Assembly: GCF_005405345.1 (NCBI RefSeq)
Contig: NZ_BJDW01000004.1
Coordinates: forward strand, 1 to 64,000
Reading direction: 5' to 3'
DNA: 64,000 nt
From: Enterococcus viikkiensis
Lineage (GTDB): Bacteria > Bacillota > Bacilli > Lactobacillales > Enterococcaceae
The position numbers and the translations under genes are program-made. Below are positions 16,525-24,190 of the stretch, one piece after another; the first letter of the stretch is position 1; every line of letters begins with the position of its first letter. The notes under the pieces were generated by a model. That model ran no database searches, was not told where the DNA came from, and saw only the letters and a program-made list of their open reading frames with translations.

Positions 16525-17913
16525 TTAGTCGTCTAAACCATTTTGTTTAGCTACTTCTTTGAACCAGTAGCCGGATTTTTTCACTGTTTTAATTTGTGTA
16601 TGGATATTATTTGAAATGAAGCCGTAGCGATTCTTATAAGAATTCAACCAAGACCAGCAATCAATTGGTGTCCACATGTGGTATCCAAAACAATTAGAAC
16701 CTTCTTCAATTCCTTTATGCAGCCATTCTAAGTGCTCTTGAACAAAATCAATTCGGTAATCGTCCTCGATCATGCCTTCAGCATTTTTGAAGCGGTCTTC
16801 GTTAGAAACACCCATTCCATTTTCAGAAACATACCACGGAATATTTTTATAATTTTCCTTGATGTTCACCGCAATATCGTATAAAGCTTTTGGATAAATT
16901 TCCCAGCCGCGGTCCAAGTTTACACGACGGCCTGGCATATCATAAGCATCATAATAACGGTCTGGCATCCATTCACCCACAGAATTTGGTGCCACATCAG
17001 GAGCTTTCACCCGATTTGGATGATAGAAATTCACTCCTAAGAAATCAACGGTATTGTTTTTTAAGATTTCTTTTTCTGCGTCCGTTGTTTCCCACAAGAC
17101 TTTGTCCTGCGTCAACAATTCTTCCAACTCAGCTGGAAAATGTCCGTAAACAGCTGGTTCTAAGAACATTTTATTGTTCCAAAGCTCCGCGATTCTGGCA
17201 GCTTCTTGATCCTCTGGTGCCTCAGAAGCCGCATATGTCGGTGTCAGATTTAAAATCGTCCCGATTTGTGCATCTTTGATTTTTAATTTACGAAAAGCTT
17301 GGATTGCTTTTGCTGATGCTAAGTTCAAGTTGTAAGCTACTTGAACTGCTTTCTTCCCGTCAACAATATTTGGATAATGGAACTGGAACAAATACTCGCC
17401 TTCTACAACGACCATTGGTTCGTTATGAGTCGCCCAGAATTTCACCCGATCACCAAACAATTCAAAACATTTTTGTGCAAACCCTACATAGAGATCCACC
17501 ACTTTTTTCGATTCCCAGCCACCATATTTATCATACAGTTCTACTGGTAAATCAAAATGATGCAAGTTCATGACCGGTGTCATACCTTCAGCAATCATTG
17601 TGTCGATGACATTGTTGTAAAAATCAACTGCGTCTTGATTCACGGTATTGGTTTCTAAATCATCAATCAAGCGGCTCCATTGAATACTCGTCCGCAGGCT
17701 ATTCATACCAATGGAACGCATCATATGGATGTCCTCTTTATAGCTGTTATAAAAGTTTGAAGCGGTATCTGGCCCTACTTGATTATGGAATTTCTCTGGT
17801 TCGATCTCATAATGATAATCAAACACATTCGCGTGCTTTTTGTTAAAACGTCCTTCGCTTTGCGGACCTGATGTGGCAGCACCCCACCAGAAATTTTTTG
17901 GAAAATTTTTCAT
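16525..17913 (-). CDS. GH1 6-phospho-beta-glucosidase
   Basis: Cytosolic family 1 glycoside hydrolase, 462 aa. The N-terminal signature FPKNFWWGAATSGPQSEG, the acid/base motif ATHNEP near residue 168 and the nucleophile motif YVSENGMG near 360 are all present. Members of this family beside Lac-type PTS genes cleave 6-phospho-beta-glucosides such as cellobiose-6'-phosphate. It lies in an operon after EIIC and before the MupG-like gene. A hairpin at 18005-18034 separates it from EIIC, so its level may differ from the PTS genes. Confidence 0.93.
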   Translation of the reverse strand: MKNFPKNFWWGAATSGPQSEGRFNKKHANVFDYHYEIEPEKFHNQVGPDTASNFYNSYKEDIHMMRSIGMNSLRTSIQWSRLIDDLETNTVNQDAVDFYNNVIDTMIAEGMTPVMNLHHFDLPVELYDKYGGWESKKVVDLYVGFAQKCFELFGDRVKFWATHNEPMVVVEGEYLFQFHYPNIVDGKKAVQVAYNLNLASAKAIQAFRKLKIKDAQIGTILNLTPTYAASEAPEDQEAARIAELWNNKMFLEPAVYGHFPAELEELLTQDKVLWETTDAEKEILKNNTVDFLGVNFYHPNRVKAPDVAPNSVGEWMPDRYYDAYDMPGRRVNLDRGWEIYPKALYDIAVNIKENYKNIPWYVSENGMGVSNEDRFKNAEGMIEDDYRIDFVQEHLEWLHKGIEEGSNCFGYHMWTPIDCWSWLNSYKNRYGFISNNIHTQIKTVKKSGYWFKEVAKQNGLDD

Positions 17914-18004
17914 TATAAAGCTCCTAACTTTTTTCTAAGTCTATTGTTTTGAGATTTTTGTTATCGGGTGTTTACGCTACCTGTATTATCAACTAAACAG
18001 AAAA

Positions 18005-18034
18005 GGGATTAGGGATCGAGTGATCCATAATCCC
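18005..18034 (-). terminator. Hairpin between EIIC and GH1 genes
   Basis: GGGATTA (18005-18011) with TAATCCC (18028-18034), then GGATC/GATCC around GAGT, one mismatch. On the minus strand TTTTC follows. It could be a partial terminator or an mRNA processing/stabilising hairpin inside the operon. Confidence 0.6.
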
Positions 18035-18045
18035 CATCGTATTTC

Positions 18046-19299
18046 TTAAATCTCAGTTCCTTTTTTCAATTCTAATCTTGTTGATAGAGATACAAATGGT
18101 ACATACATGACAATAGCGATCACTAAGTTAACTGCAGCAAGAATTGCTCCTGAAATACTTTGTGTTGCTAAGAAACCGCCAATGATTGGTGGTGTAACCC
18201 ACGGTGGCATAACAGTTGCGGCTGGCACCCAACCAAATTTCGTTGCGAAGTAAGCAGTAGTTACACAAACCATTGGTGTCAAGATAAATGGAATGAACAT
18301 AACAGGATTCAATACTAATGGCAGACCAAACATTAATGGCTCGTTGATATTGAAAATACCAGGAGCTGCGGCCAAGTTGTTTACGACCATGAATGGTTTA
18401 TTTTTACGTCCAACTAAATAGATTGCGATAATCAAACCAATCGTTACCCCAGTACCACCCATGTTTACGAATGAGTCGATAAATGGTTTGTTAACGATAT
18501 AAGGTGCTGCTTTACCAGCTGAGATTGCTGCATTATTTGCTTCAATCGCTGGTGCATTGATTGCTTGCATGAATGGGTCGATCATATTAGCCCCGTGTAA
18601 TCCGAAGAACCATAAGAATGGTGTGATGAATGCGATTAATAATGCTGAACCATATGAATTCGCTAAGCCCATGAACGGTTCTTGAACCATTGCATAGAAA
18701 GCTGCAAACATATCTTCAACGCCAAAGCCGGCGATAATTGCTGCAATTACACCAAAGATCGAAATTGTGATCATTGCTGGGAATAAAGAAGCAAATGAAC
18801 GGGCAACTGCTGGTGGCACGCCGTCAGGCATTTTAACAACTAGTTTGTCATTGCCAACTAAACGAGTAAAGATTTCAGCTACTAACATACCTACGATTAA
18901 GGCAACGAATAAACCAGAAGAGTTCATTCCGCTTGTAGCAGCTCCTAAAGTGAAGAATGACGCGACAGAGACAACCCCTGTTCCGATTGGATCTTTCCCA
19001 ACACCTTTAGCTAGGTTGTACGCAACTAAAAACGCGATAAAGACTGAAAGAACACCAAAAGTTCCATTCCAGACCGCGCCGCCGAAGCCTTTCCATGCTT
19101 CACCGCCAAAAATACCGTTCATTAAATTTTGGAAAGCTGGAATTGGCAAGTTGTTGATCATTACCGCTAATGCCCCTAAAATCATTAACGGCATGGTTAC
19201 TGTAAAGGCATCCCGAATCGCTACTAAATGGCGCTGATTCCCAATTTTAGAAGCATATGGGATAAAGTGTTTTTCCATAAAATTGATAAATTTATCCAT
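18046..19299 (-). CDS. celB: PTS Lac/cellobiose-family EIIC permease
   Basis: Membrane component of a lactose/cellobiose-type phosphotransferase system, 417 aa, about 10 hydrophobic segments. Family landmarks are GLHGANMIDPFMQA near 185, NMGGTGVTIGL near 230 and NINEPLMFGLPLVLNP near 290, the last a substrate-site signature of LacE/CelB proteins. It imports a disaccharide that is phosphorylated by EIIB. The gene follows the Eis-like gene by 15 bases. The sugar may be cellobiose, chitobiose or another beta-linked disaccharide; the sequence does not decide. Confidence 0.93.
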   Translation of the reverse strand: MDKFINFMEKHFIPYASKIGNQRHLVAIRDAFTVTMPLMILGALAVMINNLPIPAFQNLMNGIFGGEAWKGFGGAVWNGTFGVLSVFIAFLVAYNLAKGVGKDPIGTGVVSVASFFTLGAATSGMNSSGLFVALIVGMLVAEIFTRLVGNDKLVVKMPDGVPPAVARSFASLFPAMITISIFGVIAAIIAGFGVEDMFAAFYAMVQEPFMGLANSYGSALLIAFITPFLWFFGLHGANMIDPFMQAINAPAIEANNAAISAGKAAPYIVNKPFIDSFVNMGGTGVTIGLIIAIYLVGRKNKPFMVVNNLAAAPGIFNINEPLMFGLPLVLNPVMFIPFILTPMVCVTTAYFATKFGWVPAATVMPPWVTPPIIGGFLATQSISGAILAAVNLVIAIVMYVPFVSLSTRLELKKGTEI

Positions 19300-19314
19300 T
19301 ATATTTCCCCCTGT

Positions 19315-20457
19315 TTAAAAATAGTCGTAAAAACTTTGTTTTCCTTTTGGAAAGACATCCGTGTCAAAGTCCTTTGACGTGGTAACTTTTCCGAGAAAAA
19401 TTCCCTCAGCTAAAGTCAGCTCTCCTAGTAATAATTCGCTCCATCCATGAATGGACGCTTTAATATCGCCTGCTTGTTGGACTTTTCGGCATGTTCCCTG
19501 ACTGACTAGCCAGCTTCCCACATTCCAAGGACATTCTTGGTCTTCCGTTACTTCAATAATAATTTCTTTTTGACAAATTGGAAAATGTGGTAATAATTGC
19601 TCTATGTCAATAATACGACTCATCATATAAGGTTCTAAAGTAATCGAAAGGGCTTCTTGTTCACGAAAACATGTTTCAATTCGTTCATGAACAGGTGCGT
19701 GATAAAGAAAATCTTCAAATGATGAGACATGGGCCTTCAAGTATGTTAATAATTTACGCAAAGCGAATACGTCTTCGTAGACGAGCTCGTCAACTAATAA
19801 TGTGGCTCCTTGCATTCGATAAATCAGATAACCTTTAGCTTCACCCGCCTCGTCAAAAGCAACGGCATAAAAACGATGGGCATAATAATGATTCAGACGT
19901 TCCCACCACCAGTCTTCCCGGACGACCGTTCCAACTTGCTGCTGCATTAACAAATGTTGATAAAGTGTTTTGATCTCTGACTCCATCTGTTGCCAAGACC
20001 CGCGTTTCACACTCCCCCTTTTTTCACTCGTCAAATAATTAAAAGCTAGCGCCGGTATCCGATAGATTTTTCGACGACTGGTCGGTTCATAACCGAATTG
20101 CCGATAAAAATCTTCTGAGAAAGGCGCAAGCTGCGAGACAGCTACTCCTTTTTGATGAAGATCTGACAAAAGCTCCAGCATGATCGTACTGATGCCGCCT
20201 TTTCCTCGGTATTCAGGATAACTGGCGACATAACCAACGCCGGCCATTTTGACTCTTTGGTTAAAAAGTTGAATTTCAAAGTGATTCGCCATCACCAAGT
20301 TGGTCAATTCATCGTCTTGATACACACCGTAACAATCAGCATGCTCATAACGGGATAGAAAAAGCGAATCATCAATGATCGGTTGTTGCTTCTTAAAAGC
20401 GTATTCAATCAAACCTGTGATCGCTTTCAAACTTTTCTGATCACGTGTTAATTTCAT
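19315..20457 (-). CDS. Eis-like GNAT acetyltransferase
   Basis: 380 aa. The N-terminal GNAT domain includes the acetyl-CoA loop YRGKGGIS (near residue 72) and SQLAPFSEDFYRQFGYE, typical of Eis-type proteins, which have two GNAT folds and an SCP2-like C-terminal domain ending at a carboxylate. The C-terminus here (GKQSFYDYF) fits that. Eis proteins acetylate amines such as aminoglycosides or protein lysines; the natural substrate here is unknown. The start is the ATG at 20457, 7 bases after GAGGAG. It sits between EIIA and EIIC genes of a PTS operon, which hints at acetylation of an imported amino sugar. Confidence 0.85.
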   Translation of the reverse strand: MKLTRDQKSLKAITGLIEYAFKKQQPIIDDSLFLSRYEHADCYGVYQDDELTNLVMANHFEIQLFNQRVKMAGVGYVASYPEYRGKGGISTIMLELLSDLHQKGVAVSQLAPFSEDFYRQFGYEPTSRRKIYRIPALAFNYLTSEKRGSVKRGSWQQMESEIKTLYQHLLMQQQVGTVVREDWWWERLNHYYAHRFYAVAFDEAGEAKGYLIYRMQGATLLVDELVYEDVFALRKLLTYLKAHVSSFEDFLYHAPVHERIETCFREQEALSITLEPYMMSRIIDIEQLLPHFPICQKEIIIEVTEDQECPWNVGSWLVSQGTCRKVQQAGDIKASIHGWSELLLGELTLAEGIFLGKVTTSKDFDTDVFPKGKQSFYDYF

Positions 20458-20484
20458 TGAATCACTCCTCAATCTATTTAAAAT

Positions 20485-20814
20485 TTATTCGTTGCTTAAA
20501 CGTTGATACAATTCAACGACTTCTTTTGCCATATCATTGAAAGTCAAACTCGTCATCAAATGGTCTTGACTGTGGACTGCTAACAAAGTTATCGTCATCG
20601 GATTGCCGCTAGCTTCTTCTGTCAATAGACCCGTTTGAGAATGATGGGCTTCCACTAATGCTTGATCTGCTGCAGTTAATTTTTCTTGCGCTAAAGCAAA
20701 GTCTCCTGTTTTAGCAGCTTGAATCGCTTCCATTGCATCGCTTTTGGCATTGCCGGCATTGATGATCAATCCCATAACAGCTTCTAATTGTTCTTGACTC
20801 ATTGTTTCACTCAT
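20485..20814 (-). CDS. celC: PTS Lac/cellobiose-family EIIA
   Basis: Cytosolic phosphocarrier of a lactose/cellobiose PTS, 109 aa, the family length. It passes phosphate from HPr to EIIB. The phosphorylated histidine is expected to be H81 in AVHSQDHLMTS. The mostly helical sequence with AHHSQTGLLTEEA is typical. AAGGAG precedes the ATG. Second gene of the sigma-54 operon, 13 bases after EIIB. Confidence 0.93.
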   Translation of the reverse strand: MSETMSQEQLEAVMGLIINAGNAKSDAMEAIQAAKTGDFALAQEKLTAADQALVEAHHSQTGLLTEEASGNPMTITLLAVHSQDHLMTSLTFNDMAKEVVELYQRLSNE

Positions 20815-20827
20815 CTTTTTTAGCTCC

Positions 20828-21145
20828 TTACTTCATTAGATTAAGGGCAGTAGTTAAAACAGCTTCACCGTTCATCATGCCATAATCTTTCATATCAATT
20901 ACATCAACAGGAATTCCTGTACTTGCTAATTTTGTTTCAAATTGGTTTTTCATAAAACGAACTTGTGGGCCTAATAATAAAACATCAACGGGTTTGCTTG
21001 CATCTTCTAATTTTGAATCCGCTTCCGATGCAGAGACTGCGAAGATATCAGATTCTAATCCTTGAGCTTCCGCTGCTTTTTCCATTTTTGTTACTAATAA
21101 ACTGGTGCTCATCCCTGCTGCACAAACTAGCATAATTCTTTTCAT
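20828..21145 (-). CDS. celA: PTS Lac/cellobiose-family EIIB
   Basis: Cytosolic EIIB, 105 aa, that phosphorylates the sugar during transport. The catalytic cysteine is C8 in LVCAAGMSTS, followed by the glycine-rich phosphate loop. LLGPQVRFMKNQFE is also typical. It is the first gene of the operon, with AAGGAGTG upstream of the ATG and a perfect-looking sigma-54 promoter 43 bases further up (21188-21202). Confidence 0.95.
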   Translation of the reverse strand: MKRIMLVCAAGMSTSLLVTKMEKAAEAQGLESDIFAVSASEADSKLEDASKPVDVLLLGPQVRFMKNQFETKLASTGIPVDVIDMKDYGMMNGEAVLTTALNLMK

Positions 21146-21187
21146 AACCGAACACTCCTTAATTTTTTATTGTTCACTTTATATAAA

Positions 21188-21202
21188 GCAATTGGCGTGC
21201 CA
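21188..21202 (-). promoter_or_regulatory. Sigma-54 (-24/-12) promoter of the PTS operon
   Basis: On the minus strand TGGCACGCCAATTGC: the -24 element TGGCAC and the -12 element TTGC at exact spacing. The neighbouring activator at 21266-23944 has the GAFTGA motif that contacts sigma-54, so regulator and promoter agree. Confidence 0.92.
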
Positions 21203-21214
21203 ACTTTTTCAGTG

Positions 21215-21242
21215 CACAGAAGCTGTGATGACAAGGTTTTCA
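21215..21242. promoter_or_regulatory. Candidate regulator sites above the sigma-54 promoter
   Basis: A perfect inverted repeat CACAG-AAG-CTGTG (21215-21227) lies 12 bases above the -24 box, closer than usual enhancer sites. Next to it TGAAAACCTTGTCA (21229-21242, minus strand) resembles a CcpA cre site but has CC for the central CG. Confidence 0.3.
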
Positions 21243-21257
21243 AGATACACACAAAAA

Positions 21258-21288
21258 AACTAGAATTACACACTGTGCAATTCTAGTT
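21258..21288 (-). terminator. Terminator of the LevR-type regulator gene
   Basis: AACTAGAATT (21258-21267) pairs with AATTCTAGTT (21279-21288). On the minus strand a TTTTTTT tract follows. The stop codon at 21266-21268 is inside the stem. Confidence 0.85.
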
Positions 21289-23944
21289 CTACGCGATTAT
21301 CTTCGAGGGTTTTAACAATGTAGGCGATGTCATCCTCGGTAAAACGAACTGAAAATTGTTTTTCCAGTAACGATAAGCTCGCCGCTGTTTGATTAAAGCA
21401 TAAGCGATTTTGCTGGTGAAAATACTTAACGTTCTCAAAAGGAGGTCGTTCTTCGGCTTTTTTGATTTTGTCAATCAAGAAGGCGATATGAACACTCAAT
21501 GCCTGCAATGACGTATTCTCAATAATCAATTCTCGATCTTTGCGAATCCCCTGTAACACATCATCAATTACTAGAAATAACGTTTTCACATCCAGTTCTG
21601 GTGAAAAGTTTTTCGTCAAGGAATCCACCATCTCTGGTAATGTGATCCTGCTTCCTAATAAATCTTGGAATTCCAAAATCTTTTCTCGTTTAAATAAATT
21701 CATCGCTGGTATAAAAGGAATCTTTTGATAGTGAATCTCCATCGTCCCCACGATTGCTGCGATATCTTTGTGGGTAATTAATTGATCGATTCGATGTTTG
21801 AAACTTTCTCGCTCGAGGGACTGCATTTGAATGACTTCGAATTCCTCGAGGTTGACGATTTGAGAAACAACTTCGTTCAACCGTTTTGACACGCCTTCGC
21901 CGGTGAAGCAGGCGACGATGATCACTTTCTTTTCATCCTTCGGCGTTGGTTCTTCCAAGCGGACCATTGTTTGGAACATCGATATCACGCTGGTATAAAT
22001 TTCTTCAAGGGAACGGCCTAACGTTGCCAGACGTAAACTTTCCAGAACAAGCATCGTGCTAGCCATTGAAATGACCCGTGTGCGAATGCCCATCTCGTGG
22101 TAAATTAAATTCCCAAAATTATTCGGTGAGCCCATGTCTGTCAACAAGATGATCCCTTCCGTAAAGTTTTCTCGCTGACCTTGCAAATAATTTTTGATTT
22201 GAGCATACATTTCTTCCGTATCTAGTGTCAAAGGCATATTAAAGGCAATACCTTTGGTGGTTCCTAACAACTCTTGGACAGTTTCTAGCATACTAGAAGC
22301 CGTTGATTTTCCGTGCATGATCACGAGGATCGCTACTTGCTTCTCATCGATTTTATGTTCCTCGTGACTGTCCATGATCAAGAACATGGTAATAAATCCG
22401 ATCTCATCTAGAGGGATCATAATATTATAAGCTTCTTCAATCCGATTAGAAAACTCGATCGCCAATAAAAATTCCTTTGAATAGTTGCGGCGAATATCAT
22501 TTAAGTTAGGATGAGAAATGAATTGATTGCCGCGAATCCGTTCGATCGTTGAGTTAATATGCAGCGCAAAGGCGAAACGCACTTTTTCGTCATATTCGCG
22601 ATTCATTTTCGCGCTCGCAAAGTCATAGAGATCATTTACCACTTTCCAAAGATCATCTGAAATAATTTCGCGATAAGCATTGGAATGGGAAAGCTCTTCT
22701 ACATACGTCTCAAAATATTGATCCACATCGTCACTGATCAATTCTTCTAAGTCGATCTCAGATAGATTTTCACGACCTAATTTTTCTAATTTATAGGTGA
22801 TTGAATTATAGACTTCCATATCTTTAGTCGGATCTTGTCCCCAAACAACATCCTCCGCCCCTGGCTTCAAAGTCAAATAAAGATTCCTCTTGTCTAAGAA
22901 AGGCGTCAACATATCTTGGACTTCATTGATCCGCAACAATCCTTTTTGGACCACTAAAGGCAAGTCTTCTTCCACGATCATTAATTTTTCTGACTCATTG
23001 CTAGTTTGATAATGTAGGAAGGCTTTCGCACAAACCAGTTTCAAGTCCCGTTTTAATTGTCCAATGTTCCCTTCGGCTTTGTACAACAAAAAGGCCAACA
23101 AGCTGCGCTTATCGATAGCAATCTCTTGAACTAAGCGATTGGCTTCTTGTTGCAAGAATTCCTTAATAATCCCTAATCGTTCATCTAAAGAACGTTCAGC
23201 TAAAGAGGGCAACTCAATTTGCATAGGAATTCGACGATTGAAGGTCGATAAAAACATCGAGCTAGTTTCCGTTGTCGCCCCAATAATTTGCACGGACGCA
23301 TGCTTTTCTTGGCCGTCTCCTAGTGAACGAAAGGTTCCTTTATCGATAAAAGTAAATAGCATTTCTTGACCTTCTGGTGGCAAACGATGGATTTCATCTA
23401 AGAATAAAATGCCGCCATCGGCTTTTTCCATCAACCCTTCTCGTGTTTCTTCCGCACCAGTAAAAGCGCCACGTTTTACCCCAAAAATATGTCCGTAAAG
23501 CAGCTGCGGATTTTGAGCATAGTCGGCACAGTTAAAAGTAATAAAAGGCGCACTCTCATCTAATACATCCGCAGAGACCGCGAAACGATACATGCATTCT
23601 GCAAACATCGTCTTCCCAGTTCCCGTTTCGCCAAAAATAATCGTATGTAAGCCCCGTGGCGGGTATAAAATAGCCGCTTTTGACTTTTGAATCTGACTTT
23701 TCAGTGATTCTTCGCGACCAATTAAATTATCGAAGTTAATATGTTTTTCCGCAGAAACTGCAGCAGATTGAAATTTTACTGGACGACCATCAATTTTTTT
23801 AACCGAGCCTTCTTTTGTCAACTCATTCAAATAGCGACTAATGTTCGTCCGATCGATCCCCATTTGATCAGCCAATTCTTGTGCAGTTTGCTCTGCTGGA
23901 TTGGACCGTAACAGTTCTAACACTTCATCTTTTCTTGATTTCAA
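21266..23944 (-). CDS. LevR/CelR-type sigma-54 activator with PRD domains
   Basis: 892 aa. N-terminal winged HTH (about 1-60, DEVLELLRSNPAEQTAQELADQ...), AAA+ domain (about 80-330) with Walker A GETGTGKTMFAE and the sigma-54 contact loop GAFTGA, PRD1 (about 430-540, LHINSTIERIRG), an EIIA-Man-like domain with the phosphorylatable histidine in VIMHGKSTASSM (near 550), an EIIB-like part and PRD2 at the end. PTS phosphorylation of these domains tunes activity. The start is TTG at 23944, 7 bases after GGGAGGG; longer readings have no ribosome site. It should activate the sigma-54 PTS operon next door. Confidence 0.93.
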   Translation of the reverse strand: MKSRKDEVLELLRSNPAEQTAQELADQMGIDRTNISRYLNELTKEGSVKKIDGRPVKFQSAAVSAEKHINFDNLIGREESLKSQIQKSKAAILYPPRGLHTIIFGETGTGKTMFAECMYRFAVSADVLDESAPFITFNCADYAQNPQLLYGHIFGVKRGAFTGAEETREGLMEKADGGILFLDEIHRLPPEGQEMLFTFIDKGTFRSLGDGQEKHASVQIIGATTETSSMFLSTFNRRIPMQIELPSLAERSLDERLGIIKEFLQQEANRLVQEIAIDKRSLLAFLLYKAEGNIGQLKRDLKLVCAKAFLHYQTSNESEKLMIVEEDLPLVVQKGLLRINEVQDMLTPFLDKRNLYLTLKPGAEDVVWGQDPTKDMEVYNSITYKLEKLGRENLSEIDLEELISDDVDQYFETYVEELSHSNAYREIISDDLWKVVNDLYDFASAKMNREYDEKVRFAFALHINSTIERIRGNQFISHPNLNDIRRNYSKEFLLAIEFSNRIEEAYNIMIPLDEIGFITMFLIMDSHEEHKIDEKQVAILVIMHGKSTASSMLETVQELLGTTKGIAFNMPLTLDTEEMYAQIKNYLQGQRENFTEGIILLTDMGSPNNFGNLIYHEMGIRTRVISMASTMLVLESLRLATLGRSLEEIYTSVISMFQTMVRLEEPTPKDEKKVIIVACFTGEGVSKRLNEVVSQIVNLEEFEVIQMQSLERESFKHRIDQLITHKDIAAIVGTMEIHYQKIPFIPAMNLFKREKILEFQDLLGSRITLPEMVDSLTKNFSPELDVKTLFLVIDDVLQGIRKDRELIIENTSLQALSVHIAFLIDKIKKAEERPPFENVKYFHQQNRLCFNQTAASLSLLEKQFSVRFTEDDIAYIVKTLEDNRVELELHSV

Positions 23945-24076
23945 AAAAATCCCTCCCGAGAATGGTATAAACCAATTGTATTGTAACCCTTTTCTTATAA
24001 AAGTTCCACTGCACGATCTTCGATTGGCATTAGGCCTATCCAAGTTAATCGATGAAATTGTTTGATCGCTATTTTC

Positions 24077-24105
24077 ATTATAATGTAGATAAATCCCTTC
24101 ATCAA
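24077..24105 (-). promoter_or_regulatory. Sigma-A promoter of the activator gene
   Basis: Minus strand TTGATG (24100-24105), 17-base spacer, TATAAT (24077-24082); the leader to the TTG start is about 125 bases. Confidence 0.8.
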
Positions 24106-24154
24106 TATGCCAATATAGTTTGAAGTGACACATTCATTTCATTCAACTATAAAA

Positions 24155-24187
24155 AACTGTTAGACTGAATCAATCAGTCTAACAGTT
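24155..24187 (-). terminator. Terminator after topB
   Basis: Perfect 14-bp stem AACTGTTAGACTGA / TCAGTCTAACAGTT, 5-base loop, with TTTTT following on the minus strand. Confidence 0.92.
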
Positions 24188-24190
24188 AAG

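Noticed and set aside
21229-21242. cre-like site near the sigma-54 promoter
   Set aside because: The central CG that CcpA needs is replaced by CC; kept only as a weak candidate.
23945-24133. N-terminal extension of the LevR-type regulator
   Set aside because: The extra 63 codons include the sigma-A promoter and lack a ribosome site; the TTG at 23944 has GGGAGGG at the right distance.
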